NCBI GenBank assembly: GCA_052148715.1 | Contig: JBKQHQ010000017.1 | Location: 1 to 33,188, forward strand | Direction: 5' to 3' | Source of the DNA: JBKQHQ01 sp052148715 | GTDB taxonomy: Bacteria > Pseudomonadota > Alphaproteobacteria > Rhizobiales > Xanthobacteraceae | DNA: 33,188 nucleotides | Shown: piece after piece, positions 1 through 7,034 of the stretch | How the letters are laid out: every line of letters begins with the position of its first letter | Numbering within the stretch: the first letter of the stretch is position 1 | Position numbers and translations under genes: made by a program | Notes under the pieces: generated by a model | Databases searched by the model: none | Told to the model about the DNA's origin: nothing | Seen by the model: only the letters and a program-made list of their open reading frames with translations

Positions 1-26
1 TCGCGAGGGGTAATGAAGGGAAAACG

Positions 27-413
27 ATGAACAAGAGAAGTTGTGATCCGCAGGACATGGAAGTGGGCCGTCGCATTCGCGCCCGTCGGCTTGCCAGGGA
101 TATGTCGCAAACCGATCTCGCGACCCAACTCGGTCTGACGTTCCAGCAGGTGCAAAAATACGAAAAGGGCACGAATCGTGTGGGAGCGGGCCGATTGAAA
201 CGCATCGCGGAGATTCTCGACGCTCCGATCACGTATTTTTATTCAGTGTCGGACCAGCCGGCCTCCAAGACCGCGGACATCCTCGGTTTCGTGGACAACG
301 CGCGGACGCTGCGGCTGATTCGGGCCTACTCCCGCATCGCGAACCCACAGCTGCAGCAGGCGCTGCTGGAGCTGACCGAGCGAATCGCCGGCGAAGCCGT
401 CGAGGCCGAGTAG
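27..413 (+). CDS. XRE-family helix-turn-helix regulator
   Basis: Encodes a 128-residue cytoplasmic DNA-binding protein. An XRE/Cro-type helix-turn-helix covers about residues 12-68, with the typical 'MSQTDLA...LGLTFQQVQKYEKG' pattern followed by 'RLKRIAEIL'. The C-terminal half is a short helical tail, probably for dimerisation. This size and layout match the small XRE regulators that are abundant in Rhizobiales and usually uncharacterised. The ATG at 27 follows a GAAGGGAAAA stretch that can serve as ribosome-binding site. It stands alone, about 170 bp upstream of comM on the same strand, with no obvious partner gene. Its target is unknown. The family call is secure and the role is not. Confidence 0.85.
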   Translation: MNKRSCDPQDMEVGRRIRARRLARDMSQTDLATQLGLTFQQVQKYEKGTNRVGAGRLKRIAEILDAPITYFYSVSDQPASKTADILGFVDNARTLRLIRAYSRIANPQLQQALLELTERIAGEAVEAE

Positions 414-580
414 TACTCGCCTTTCATCGATCCTCATGCTGCGGATGGCACGGGCTTGCTCGCCCAAGGCAGGCCGGGTGACGCGATGTGGCAATGTGCG
501 GGAGCAGGATAGTAGCCGCTTGTTCTTGAATTGTTCTTACCGTTGCGGTAGGGTGGCGACCTCGCTGAGAGGGGCGGCCC

Positions 581-1500
581 ATGGTCCAGCGCGTATCAAC
601 GGTAGCATTCGAGGGCATCGACGCGCGCGCCGTCGACGTGCAGGTGCAAGTGGCACCCGGTCTGCCGAAATTCCACCTGGTGGGCTTGGCCGACAAGGCC
701 GTTTCCGAGGCGAAGGAGCGGGTGCGGGCGGCGATGATTGCCTCGGGGCTGGCGCTTCCTGCACGCCGGATCACCGTCAACCTCGCGCCGGCCGACCTGC
801 CTAAGGAAGGCAGCCACTATGACCTCCCGATCGCGCTCGGGCTCATGGCGGCGATCGGCGCCATTCCGGCCGACGCTGTCGCGGGTTTTACGGTCTTGGG
901 CGAGCTCGGCCTCGACGGCTCGATCGCGCCCGTCGCCGGCGTACTGCCGGCCGCGATCGGGGCCAACGCCCGCAACGAAGGCCTGATCTGCCCGGCGGCC
1001 TGCGGTCCCGAGGCCGCCTGGGCAAGCCCGGACATCGAGATCATCGCCGCGCAATCGCTGATCCAATTGGCCAACCACTTCAAGGGCACGCAGGTGCTGG
1101 CGCGGCCGACACCAAAAATCCGCGAGATCGAGGACACACCGCTCGACCTCAAGGACATCAAGGGCCAAGAGAGCGCCAAGCGCGCGCTCGAGGTCGCGGC
1201 GGCGGGCGGGCACAACTTGCTGCTGGTCGGGCCGCCGGGCTCGGGCAAGTCGATGCTCGCCGCAAGGCTCCCGTCGATTCTGCCGCCGCTGTCGCCGGGC
1301 GAGCTCCTCGAAATGTCGATGATCGCTTCGGTCGCGGGCGAGATCGAGGGCGGCGCGCTCACCAATCGGCGACCCTTCCGCGCGCCACATCACTCGGCAA
1401 GCATGCCCGCGCTCGTTGGCGGCGGCTTACGCGTGCGGCCAGGCGAAGTGTCGCTGGCGCATCACGGCGTGCTCTTCCTTGACGAGTTTCCGGAATTCCA
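581..1500 (+). pseudogene. comM: comM (YifB-type Mg-chelatase-like AAA+ ATPase), 5' part, interrupted by IS
   Basis: This is the N-terminal 306 codons of ComM/YifB, a hexameric AAA+ helicase of the Mg-chelatase superfamily that promotes branch migration during natural transformation. Visible are the N-terminal ChlI-type domain (starting 'MVQRVSTVAFEGIDA'), the Walker A motif 'VGPPGSGKS' near residues 214-222, and the Walker B region 'VLFLDEFPEF'. The reading frame breaks immediately after Walker B, where the IS1595 element enters; translation continues only six more residues or so to a stop at 1511-1513 inside the element. The rest of the gene resumes at 4920. The fragment lacks sensor motifs and the C-terminal domain, so it should be inactive. 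A GAGAGGGG ribosome-binding site precedes the ATG at 581. Confidence 0.93.
1493..1500. repeat. Target-site duplication, left copy (GAATTCCA)
   Basis: This is the left copy of the 8-bp direct repeat flanking the IS1595 element; the right copy is at 4920-4927. By chance the five bases before each copy (TTCCG) also match, so a 13-bp direct repeat is seen at 1488-1500 and 4915-4927. Confidence 0.88.
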
Positions 1501-1523
1501 CGGAATTAGGTAGCTGTTTCACC
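1501..1523 (+). repeat. Left terminal inverted repeat of the IS1595 element
   Basis: This 23-bp end matches the reverse complement of 4897-4919 except at positions 1509 and 1517. Confidence 0.88.
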
Positions 1524-1557
1524 ATGGTAGAATTGTGCCGCACCGGAGGTGATTCGG

Positions 1558-1872
1558 ATGTGGCGCCTCAACCTTATTGCGGCCCTTGCCATTGTCACGG
1601 CTCTCGCGGTCGGCGCGTCGGCCGCAGACCTTCGGCTACCCCCGCCCGAGGTCACCCAAACCAAGCCGTGCGAGCCAAACGAGGCCCAGCTCTTATCGGA
1701 TCGGCACTACTGGAATAGAGCCCACGAATGGGTGCATTCCCCAGCCACGAGCAAAACCGGGGAAGTTCCTGATTGTGCCGTGGCTCAGTGCGGAGACGGG
1801 GCCTACAGCTTCATTCACAATGACCAGCGGGCGTGTTCATGGCACCACGGCATTGTGCGGCGGCTAAACTAG
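1558..1872 (+). CDS. Small secreted protein, DUF3761-like, IS cargo
   Basis: Encodes a 104-residue protein with a clear Sec signal peptide: a hydrophobic run 'LIAALAIVTALAVGASA' with a likely cleavage after ASA-A near residue 22. The C-terminal part 'CGDGAYSFIHNDQRACSWH' followed by 'HGIV' resembles the DUF3761 pattern (C-DG-YSF...CS-HGGV). I recognise this by pattern only. The mature protein contains four cysteines and may form disulfides in the periplasm. The ATG at 1558 is chosen because GGAGGT at 1545-1550 lies 7 bp upstream; an in-frame GTG at 1549 overlaps that site. The gene lies just inside the left end of the IS1595 element, so it is cargo. Its function is unknown. Confidence 0.7.
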   Translation: MWRLNLIAALAIVTALAVGASAADLRLPPPEVTQTKPCEPNEAQLLSDRHYWNRAHEWVHSPATSKTGEVPDCAVAQCGDGAYSFIHNDQRACSWHHGIVRRLN

Positions 1873-1936
1873 GACTGTTTGTCTGGTAACCAGACCCTGT
1901 CATGGTATGGTTGACGGGAGCTAGAATCCGGCTCAT

Positions 1937-2258
1937 CCCCTCAATCACGGCGAATCATCTTCAAGCTCCGACGGCAAACCGGCGCATCAAACACGCCCTG
2001 ACCGGCGGGGCGCGTTACAGCGTGCGCTCCGGGGCGACGGGACCATCCCGTCTCCAGATCGGAGCATCTGAGAATGATGAACCGTGAGGGGCTAGAAGAT
2101 AGGACCGTATTCGTACGATCCTATCTCCGATGCCGATACGGAAACTGGGAGACTGTCCGCTCCCACTTCCGAAGGCCGCCACGCCATTAACGAGAGCGAC
2201 CGATAATAATCTTGGTTCTGCTGGACCTACCTGGGGCCGCTTCGGCGGCCTCTTTTTC
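1937..2258 (+). ncRNA. Candidate structured RNA in the IS element, ending in a terminator
   Basis: The 500 bp between 1873 and 2376 hold no convincing gene but many complementary segments. By eye: 1937-1950 (CCCC...TCACGG) pairs with 2082-2091; GACGGGA 2036-2042 pairs with 2046-2052; CAGAT 2055-2059 with 2066-2070; AGATAGGA 2097-2104 plus CGTA with 2114-2126 around a TTCG loop; TGGGAG 2146-2151 with 2160-2165. A rho-independent terminator follows at 2235-2258. I do not recognise an RNA family. The 5' end is unknown, and the helices were not tested by energy calculation or covariation. An alternative is that these are terminators and leader hairpins of the flanking cargo genes. Confidence 0.4.
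2235..2258 (+). terminator. Rho-independent terminator with TTCG loop
   Basis: The stem GGCCGC/GCGGCC (2235-2240 and 2245-2250) closes a TTCG tetraloop and is followed by the T-rich run TCTTTTTC. It is a textbook intrinsic terminator on the plus strand. It ends the transcript from the left part of the IS cargo before the convergent minus-strand gene at 2377-2610. Confidence 0.85.
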
Positions 2259-2376
2259 TATTACAACTAATGATGAGTCCGCGCAAGACTCGTCTAACGT
2301 GTAGGTTGAATTACAGCTCTCGCTTCACGCGTATGCAACGATTCGGTCACCGTGGGGAAATTCCCCACTCAAGCCG

Positions 2377-2610
2377 CTATTCGTCTCCGAGGTGAATTGT
2401 GCGGCACCCAATGGCTTCCATACATTGAACGAAAAAGACGGCCGTGAAACTCCCGCGACCTATCTTGTTTGTGATGTTCCGCTCGTTGTCCTTCACGCCG
2501 ACAGCTTGCAGTCTTTCGGCGAGATCGGCGTAGCTGAGGTTCCGCCGTTTCAATTCGGCCTTGAGCAGCCCTTTGACGATCGCCTGCCAATCTCGCGTTT
2601 TGACTGCCAT
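2377..2610 (-). CDS. DUF6471-like small protein, IS cargo
   Basis: Encodes a 77-residue, basic, helical protein. The core 'LLKAELKRRNLSYADLAERL' followed by 'NERNITNKIGRGSFTAVFF' and 'ALGCR'-like 'AIGCRTIHL' resembles the DUF6471 domain, a small family with a helix-turn-helix look found in many Alphaproteobacteria. That suggests a DNA-binding or regulatory protein, but no function is established. The ATG (reverse complement at 2608-2610) is preceded by a weak GGA. It is transcribed divergently from the transposase gene, so the two probably share the 2611-2725 control region, which would suit a repressor of transposition; this role is inference. Confidence 0.7.
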   Translation of the reverse strand: MAVKTRDWQAIVKGLLKAELKRRNLSYADLAERLQAVGVKDNERNITNKIGRGSFTAVFFVQCMEAIGCRTIHLGDE

Positions 2611-2640
2611 TTCCGGCCCATCCTATTCAATGCAGAAAAC

Positions 2641-2669
2641 ACCATATATGATGCTTTTTCCATTGACAA
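2641..2669 (-). promoter_or_regulatory. Possible sigma70-type promoter for the DUF6471-like gene
   Basis: On the minus strand TTGTCA (2664-2669) is followed after 17 bp by TATGGT (2641-2646). It points into the 77-residue gene that starts at 2610 and lies in the divergent region shared with the transposase gene. This is a pattern match only. Confidence 0.35.
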
Positions 2670-2725
2670 GGAATGCGGAAAACATTACCAATGATGCGTC
2701 ACCGCATCGAATTTGGTGTTTTTCC

Positions 2726-3697
2726 GTGGCCCAACACTTCCTTCTCTCGGCAGCCGCAAGGACGCTCTCGCTAGCGTCCGTTGCGCGCATGTCCGATGAG
2801 GAAGCCCGCGCCACGTTCCAACGCATCCGCTGGGCCGACAACGACGGTGAGCCCTATTGCCCGAAGTGCGGTTGCCTCAACGTGTACGGATTCGCGACAC
2901 GGCCGATCTGGAAATGCAGCGCATGTAGGCACCAATTCTCGGTCACGTCCGGTACGATCTTTGCCGACCGCAAGCGGCCGATCCGCGACTATCTGTTAGC
3001 GATCGCAATCTTTGTGAACGGCGTCAAAGGCCATAGCGCCCTGCAACTGAGCCGTGATCTGAATTGCCAATATAAGACCGCTTTCGTGCTCTCGCACAAA
3101 CTGCGGGAAGCAATCGAGGATGAACAGCGTAAGATCAAATTCTCTGATGCGACCGAAAAGGAAGTCGACGGCGCCTATTTTGGTGGCCACGTCAAACCAA
3201 AGAACGTTGCTGAAGAACGCGTAGACCGTCGGCTAGCCGAAGAACGGACCGGCAAGCGCCAAGTCGTCGTCGTGATGCGCGAGCGTAAGGGCCGCACACT
3301 TCCTTTCGTGTTCGGCAAGGAAAGCGACGCGATCCCCACCATTCGCCAGCGCATCCCCTTTGGTTCAAGCGTGCATGCGGATGAGGCCCGCTCCTGGGAT
3401 GCTCTGCACGCTCATTACGACATGCATCGCATCAATCACTCGGAAGCGTTCAGCCGGGATGGCGCCTGCACCAACCAGGCGGAAAGCTTTTTCTCGCGGC
3501 TCCGTCGCGCCGAGATCGGCCAGCACCATCGCGTAAGCGGGCGTTATCTGAGCCGCTATGCCTCTGAGATGGGCTGGCGTGAGGACATGCGCCGCATGCC
3601 GAACGGTGCGCAGTACGGCGCGGTTGCGGCGATGGCTCTCGGTCATCCGCATAGCCGCGATTGGCGCGGCTATTGGCAGCGGAGGGCCGTCCGATGA
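2726..3697 (+). CDS. IS1595-family transposase (ISXO2-like)
   Basis: Encodes a transposase of about 323 residues, the usual length for the family. An N-terminal zinc ribbon has paired cysteines ('YCPKCGCLNVYGF' and 'WKCSACRHQF'), followed by 'SVTSGTIFADRKRPIRDYL', a family hallmark. The ISXO2-like catalytic domain supplies candidate acidic residues in 'EVDGAYFGGHVKPKN', 'HADEARSWDAL' and 'NQAESFFSRLRRAEIG'. It would cut and rejoin the element ends. The reading frame is open further upstream (to 2561), but family members begin near 'SVAQHFLLSAAARTLSLA', so I chose the GTG at 2726; the start is uncertain. The gene appears intact, so the element may still be mobile. The next gene overlaps its stop by 4 bp. 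Confidence 0.9.
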   Translation: MAQHFLLSAAARTLSLASVARMSDEEARATFQRIRWADNDGEPYCPKCGCLNVYGFATRPIWKCSACRHQFSVTSGTIFADRKRPIRDYLLAIAIFVNGVKGHSALQLSRDLNCQYKTAFVLSHKLREAIEDEQRKIKFSDATEKEVDGAYFGGHVKPKNVAEERVDRRLAEERTGKRQVVVVMRERKGRTLPFVFGKESDAIPTIRQRIPFGSSVHADEARSWDALHAHYDMHRINHSEAFSRDGACTNQAESFFSRLRRAEIGQHHRVSGRYLSRYASEMGWREDMRRMPNGAQYGAVAAMALGHPHSRDWRGYWQRRAVR

Positions 3698-4125
3698 CGC
3701 ATGAGCACGTCCTAAGCGGATTGATCGCTAAGCGCGCCGAGCTGTCGGGCAAAGTCGAACAGATGCAACGCGAAATTCGCGAGCTGGTCGCCGCGATCAA
3801 TCATATCGATGCAGCCCTTCGGATTTTCGACCCGAACGTGGAATTGGACGACATCAAACCAAAACTTCCGCCGCGCAATTCGGCGTACCGCGGAGAGGTG
3901 ACGCGACTTGTGCTCAATGCGCTTCGCAAGACCGGCAAGCCGATGCCGGTCTCTGAGTTGACGCTCATAGTGTTGGCTGGTCGCGGGCTAACGACCGACG
4001 ACAAGCCTTTCGTCCGTGTGCTCTCCCGACGTGTCGGTGCCTGCCTACGGAATTTGCGGAAGAAAGGTTTGGTCAGAATGACCCGAATTGTTGGACAGGT
4101 CGGGCAATGGGAGATCGCACGGTAA
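3694..4125 (+). CDS. Coiled-coil plus winged-helix-like protein, translationally coupled to the transposase
   Basis: Encodes a 143-residue protein. Residues about 8-45 form a heptad-rich coiled coil ('RAELSGKVEQMQREIRELV' and following). The C-terminal half looks like a winged helix-turn-helix ('VTRLVLNALRKTGKPMPVSE', later 'VGACLRNLRKKGLV'). The ATG at 3694 overlaps the transposase stop (ATGA), so the two are probably co-translated. That suggests an accessory transposition or regulatory factor, but I know of no demonstrated function. It could also simply be cargo. Confidence 0.7.
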   Translation: MTHEHVLSGLIAKRAELSGKVEQMQREIRELVAAINHIDAALRIFDPNVELDDIKPKLPPRNSAYRGEVTRLVLNALRKTGKPMPVSELTLIVLAGRGLTTDDKPFVRVLSRRVGACLRNLRKKGLVRMTRIVGQVGQWEIAR

Positions 4126-4233
4126 TACCATATGTAGTACTATTTCCCGATTTGTTCATGCTGGTACTTGAATGACGTCTTGACTTGAGAAATGCGTAAG
4201 TAGATGATCCTGCTCGACTACGGCACGAAAAAA

Positions 4234-4258
4234 GCCGGGGTGTGGTGCCCCGGCCTTT
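4234..4258. terminator. Intrinsic terminator downstream of the transposase operon
   Basis: GCCGGGG (4234-4240) pairs with CCCCGGC (4248-4254) around a 7-nt loop. It is flanked by an A-run on the left and CTTTCG on the right, so it could act in either direction. It lies about 110 bp after the 143-residue gene, in the 258-bp gap before the GIY-YIG-like gene. Confidence 0.7.
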
Positions 4259-4383
4259 CGTGAGCCCCGCGGGGATACGAGCCCGGCGCGGAGCACTTAG
4301 TGCACTATAGTTTGAGTCATTGACGATTCGTAGTCAAGACACTTTCCGGGCTCCTTATCCTTTGGCAGACAGGAGCCATTGTT

Positions 4384-4599
4384 ATGCCAAATAATGCAAA
4401 TTGGTACGGTTACCACTACTACGTTAAGGGTGAACTGAAGCATGCCGGGATCACCCAGGACTATCAGCGGCGAGAACAAGAGCATCAGCAGCGTTGGCCC
4501 GGCGGCTCGCTACGGGTGCTGATCGGTCCGACGACTGAGGCCGCTGCTCGCGCATGGGAAGCGCTACAACCAAAAACCATCACTCCCGAACGTCGATAG
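4384..4599 (+). CDS. Small GIY-YIG-like protein, IS cargo
   Basis: Encodes a 71-residue protein. 'WYGYHYYVKGELKHAGITQD' followed by 'YQRREQEHQQRWPGG' resembles the core of GIY-YIG nucleases (tyrosine in the first strand, glycine-threonine turn, then R-x-x-x-H). The protein is too short to carry the full fold with the distal catalytic glutamate, so it may be a minimal or degenerate member. It lies near the right end of the IS1595 element, downstream of a terminator. A role in element biology is possible but not shown. Confidence is good that it is a gene and moderate for the family. Confidence 0.6.
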   Translation: MPNNANWYGYHYYVKGELKHAGITQDYQRREQEHQQRWPGGSLRVLIGPTTEAAARAWEALQPKTITPERR

Positions 4600-4783
4600 A
4601 CGTGCCGTCAAAAGCCCCGGTTTCGCGGTGGAAATAATACTGCCGCGAGCCGATCGTGAGGATTGAGTACTGTGGTGAAATAGTTACCGAGACAACTTGG
4701 CCGGTCAGTTCGTCTTCGTGCCTAAAGGGCCGAATGACAGCGGTACAGCCAAACTCTTGGTAAAGATCGCGCATTGCCCTCAT
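4580..4783 (-). CDS. Small hypothetical protein, IS cargo
   Basis: Encodes 67 residues starting 'MRAMRDLYQEFGCTAVIRPF' and ending in a strand-rich segment ('VVSVTISPQYSILTIGSRQY', 'FHRETGAF'). It looks like a small beta-rich domain. I do not recognise the family. It converges on the GIY-YIG-like gene, overlapping its 3' end by about 20 bp. It lies within the IS1595 element. Confidence 0.45.
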   Translation of the reverse strand: MRAMRDLYQEFGCTAVIRPFRHEDELTGQVVSVTISPQYSILTIGSRQYYFHRETGAFDGTSIDVRE

Positions 4784-4805
4784 CCTCTCGAATCAAACGA
4801 AGATG

Positions 4806-4834
4806 AAGCCCGGCTTAAGGCGGCCGGGCTTTTC
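4806..4834 (+). terminator. Intrinsic terminator near the right end of the IS element
   Basis: A 9-bp perfect stem AAGCCCGGC (4806-4814) with GCCGGGCTT (4823-4831), 8-nt loop, followed by TTT. No plus-strand gene lies directly before it. It may insulate the element or end a transcript reading out of the cargo. Confidence 0.6.
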
Positions 4835-4896
4835 GCCGCCTTACGCAAAACGCATCTCGCCAAGGATTGTTGCCTACCTGTCACCATCAAGCAACA

Positions 4897-4919
4897 GGTG
4901 AAGCAGCTACATAATTCCG
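4897..4919 (-). repeat. Right terminal inverted repeat of the IS1595 element
   Basis: This 23-bp end is the inverted partner of 1501-1523, with 21 of 23 positions identical. Confidence 0.88.
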
Positions 4920-4927
4920 GAATTCCA
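4920..4927. repeat. Target-site duplication, right copy (GAATTCCA)
   Basis: This is the right copy of the 8-bp direct repeat. Reading across the repaired site gives ...DEFPEF-QPQVLDSLRQP..., the expected ComM sequence after Walker B. Confidence 0.88.
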
Positions 4928-5546
4928 GCCGCAGGTGCTCGATTCGCTCCGTCAGCCGATGGAGAGCGGCGAGGTGGCGATTGCGCGCGCCAACCACCGG
5001 GTCACCTATCCGGCCCGCTTCATGCTGGTCGCGGCGATGAATCCGTGCCGCTGCGGCCAAGCCAATGATCCGGGCTTCTCCTGCGCCCGCGGGCCGACGG
5101 CGCGATGCGCCGCCACCTATCAGGGGCGGCTCTCGGGACCCCTGCTCGACCGGATCGATCTCACCATCGAGGTGCCGGCGGTGACCGCGGCCGATCTCAT
5201 TCTGCCGCCGCCGACCGAAGGCAGCCGCGACGTCGCCGCCCGGGTGACGCGCGCCCGCGCGCTGCAAGCCGAGCGCTATGCTGCGCGCGGCCTGCCCGGC
5301 GTGCGCACCAATGCGCAGGCGCAAGGGCCGGTGCTCGAGGAGGCGGCGCGCCCCGACGGCGCCGGCCTGACGTTGTTACGCGATGCGGCGGATGCGATGC
5401 GGCTCTCCGCCCGCGGCTATCACCGCGTGCTGCGGGTGGCACGCACGCTCGCCGATCTCGACGACGCGCCGACGGTCGGCCGCCTGCACATCGCCGAGGC
5501 TTTGTCCTACCGGGCGCTCGCCGACGAGATGCGAAGCGCGGCATAA
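4920..5546 (+). pseudogene. comM: comM, 3' part, interrupted by IS
   Basis: This is the C-terminal remainder of ComM. It starts in the target duplication with 'EFQPQVLDSLRQPMESGEVA', the sequence expected just after Walker B. It continues through 'FMLVAAMNPCRCG', the cysteine-containing loop ('CARGPTARC'), 'RLSGPLLDRIDL' with the arginine-finger region, and the C-terminal Mg-chelatase helical domain ('LSARGYHRVLRVARTLADLD'). With the 5' part it would give 512 residues, the normal length for the family. An internal ATG at 4935 could start a fragment, but without Walker A/B it would not be an ATPase. Apart from the insertion I see no decay. Confidence 0.93.
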
Positions 5547-5549
5547 GTC

Positions 5550-6149
5550 TCAAGATGCGGTAGGTCCCTTGCGCGCGATGACGCGATGGATCCTCTTGCC
5601 CGATGATGCGCTGGTGACCTCTTCGTCGAGCAGAACCGACCCGGATGCAAGCGTACCAAGGACTAGCGCCTTGTTGAAGGCGGAGTAGAGGCGGCCGTTC
5701 TGGTCCCGTTGATCGGCGCCTTCGGTCACGCGCCAGCTCAGATACAAAATGCCGTCGGGCTTGAGGATGGACATCAGCGCCCGCCCGGATGCGGGAACGA
5801 GATCCGAAGGCAGATGCATGATGACGGTCTCGCAGAGGACATTGTCGAATTCGCTCCGCGGCACGCCTTTCAGTTCCGGCAGCGCGGCACTGCGGAACGA
5901 CAAACCGGGATATCGCCTGCGCGCCTCGCTCAACAGCGCCTCCGAAGCGTCGTAGCCGATCGCCGGATAATTTTGCGCGCACAGCCACGCCACTTCGCGC
6001 CCGCTGCCGCAGCCGATGTCCGCGGTCAGTCCGGGCCGAAAGAAGCGCCGCACCAGCCCGTGCAGGTCGGTCGGAGCCGGCTGCGCGTGCCAATCGATCG
6101 CAAAGGTTTCAGCCGCGCTCTCATAGGCGGCAAGCGTTCGTGGATCCAT
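5550..6149 (-). CDS. Class I SAM-dependent methyltransferase
   Basis: Encodes 199 residues with a Rossmann-type methyltransferase fold. Motif I is 'TADIGCGSGREVAWL' (about residues 42-56), the acidic end of strand 2 is 'AIGYDASEALLSEARRRYP', and motif IV-like 'DNVLCETVIMHLP' and 'ILKPDGILYLSWRV' follow. It therefore binds S-adenosylmethionine; the methyl acceptor cannot be read from the sequence. It belongs to the Methyltransf_11/25 type of small soluble enzymes. It is convergent with comM, with stops only a few bases apart. The ATG at 6149 begins 'MDPRTLAAYESAAETFA', typical for the subgroup. It is probably transcribed alone. Confidence 0.85.
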   Translation of the reverse strand: MDPRTLAAYESAAETFAIDWHAQPAPTDLHGLVRRFFRPGLTADIGCGSGREVAWLCAQNYPAIGYDASEALLSEARRRYPGLSFRSAALPELKGVPRSEFDNVLCETVIMHLPSDLVPASGRALMSILKPDGILYLSWRVTEGADQRDQNGRLYSAFNKALVLGTLASGSVLLDEEVTSASSGKRIHRVIARKGPTAS

Positions 6150-6248
6150 GGCGCAGCACTCCTCTCGCCGTTAACGCCGGAGTAACCAGCCCGGCCAATT
6201 TCTTTCCTCCGCCCCGGCCAATGACGCTGCTTCCGGGACGCGCTGCGC

Positions 6249-6810
6249 TCACCCAGCCTTGACCCGTTCAAACAAATCATCGCCGTAGCGCCGGCACGCC
6301 TCGCCATAGATCGGATCGACCGCCGCAGCGAAAGCCTGATCCTCACGCGGCGTCAGTTGAACGATCTCGCAGCGCTGCGCCTCGATGGCTCGCCTCGGCC
6401 TCTTCGACGCCGTGCAAATCCGCGCCGAAATACGACGGCATCCTGCACGACGCCGAGGACGCGATAGTTAATCCGCTGCTCGATCCCGCCTACAAGCAAC
6501 GCGCCGAGCGGGCCAACGATCGCGGCGTGCGCCGCCTCGACCGTTGCGAACAAGAATGGAAGATCGAGCAACCCAAGCTCGGGCACGCGATCGTTCAAAT
6601 AACTACTCGACTGATAACCGAGTGTTAATAGCCCGTGCTCGACCAGCTAAAGAATGTCTCCGGCCCGATGGCCGCGATCCATGATGTTCCAAACATATTT
6701 CACGCTGACCCGGTTGCCGAACTGCGCCTCGATCCGGTCCCCGATAGGCTTGAGCGATCGGCTGAAGCCGGTCGTCGGGGGCCGCAGCCGCCCATGCGAA
6801 TCTGAATCGG
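6249..6810 (-). pseudogene. Degenerate TRAP-transporter substrate-binding protein (DctP-like)
   Basis: Three pieces of one minus-strand gene are visible. The first, about 6810-6650, reads 'FSRSLKPIGDRIEAQFGNRV' and 'KYVWNIMDRGHRAGDIL'. An in-frame TAG (6647-6649) follows, and the same frame continues 'LVEHGLLTLGYQSSSYL', 'VPELGLLDLPFLFATVEAA'. Around 6430-6400 the frame shifts, and the C-terminus 'AIEAQRCEIVQLTPREDQAF' to 'YGDDLFERVKAG' runs to a stop at 6249. A normal DctP protein has about 330 residues; roughly half, including the ligand-binding centre, is deleted. No membrane subunits (DctQM) are nearby. It is a dead relic of a C4-dicarboxylate or organic-acid TRAP system. Confidence 0.75.
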
Positions 6811-7034
6811 GTCTGGATGTCGCGCCATGGCCCCTGATGTGGCCCTGCCGGCGGCGCGTCAAGCCCGCATTAACGTTTCCAACGATAGGTGAGGGGGCGG
6901 ACTTCAGCGGACCGCCTCCGCCAGCGAGATCGGCACGGTCCCGCTTCAAGATCGGATGCGATGGTGGAAAACACGCGTCTACCGTGCAGGCCTCGCCTCA
7001 CCTGGCGTGCGCAGTCAAGGAGCCGAACTTGAAT

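Larger units (their letters stand above)
1501..4919 (+). mobile_element. IS1595-family (ISXO2-type) insertion element with cargo genes
   Basis: A 3,419-bp element is inserted in comM. Its ends are inverted repeats 1501-1523 and 4897-4919, which agree at 21 of 23 positions (outer sequence CGGAATTA, then GTAGCTG and TTCACC blocks). It is flanked by the 8-bp direct repeat GAATTCCA at 1493-1500 and 4920-4927; an 8-bp duplication is the known signature of IS1595. Deleting the element and one repeat fuses comM in frame. The transposase at 2726-3697 has the family's zinc ribbon and ISXO2-like catalytic domain. The element is much longer than a simple IS of this family (1-2 kb) and carries several unrelated genes and a possible structured RNA; passenger genes are known in IS1595 members. 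The clean ends suggest a recent insertion. Confidence 0.93.

Noticed and set aside
424..804. Several 75-122-codon frames around 424-804 on both strands.
   Set aside because: They overlap the start of comM or its leader and show no motif; the 414-580 gap holds only the comM ribosome-binding site.
1492..1499. GGAATTCC as the target duplication with the element at 1500-4918.
   Set aside because: That choice leaves two unpaired bases at the left end. Using GAATTCCA puts the inverted repeats exactly at both ends and also restores comM.
1902..2087. A 61-codon frame inside the IS element.
   Set aside because: It lacks a ribosome-binding site and overlaps the structured region; its composition does not look protein-like.
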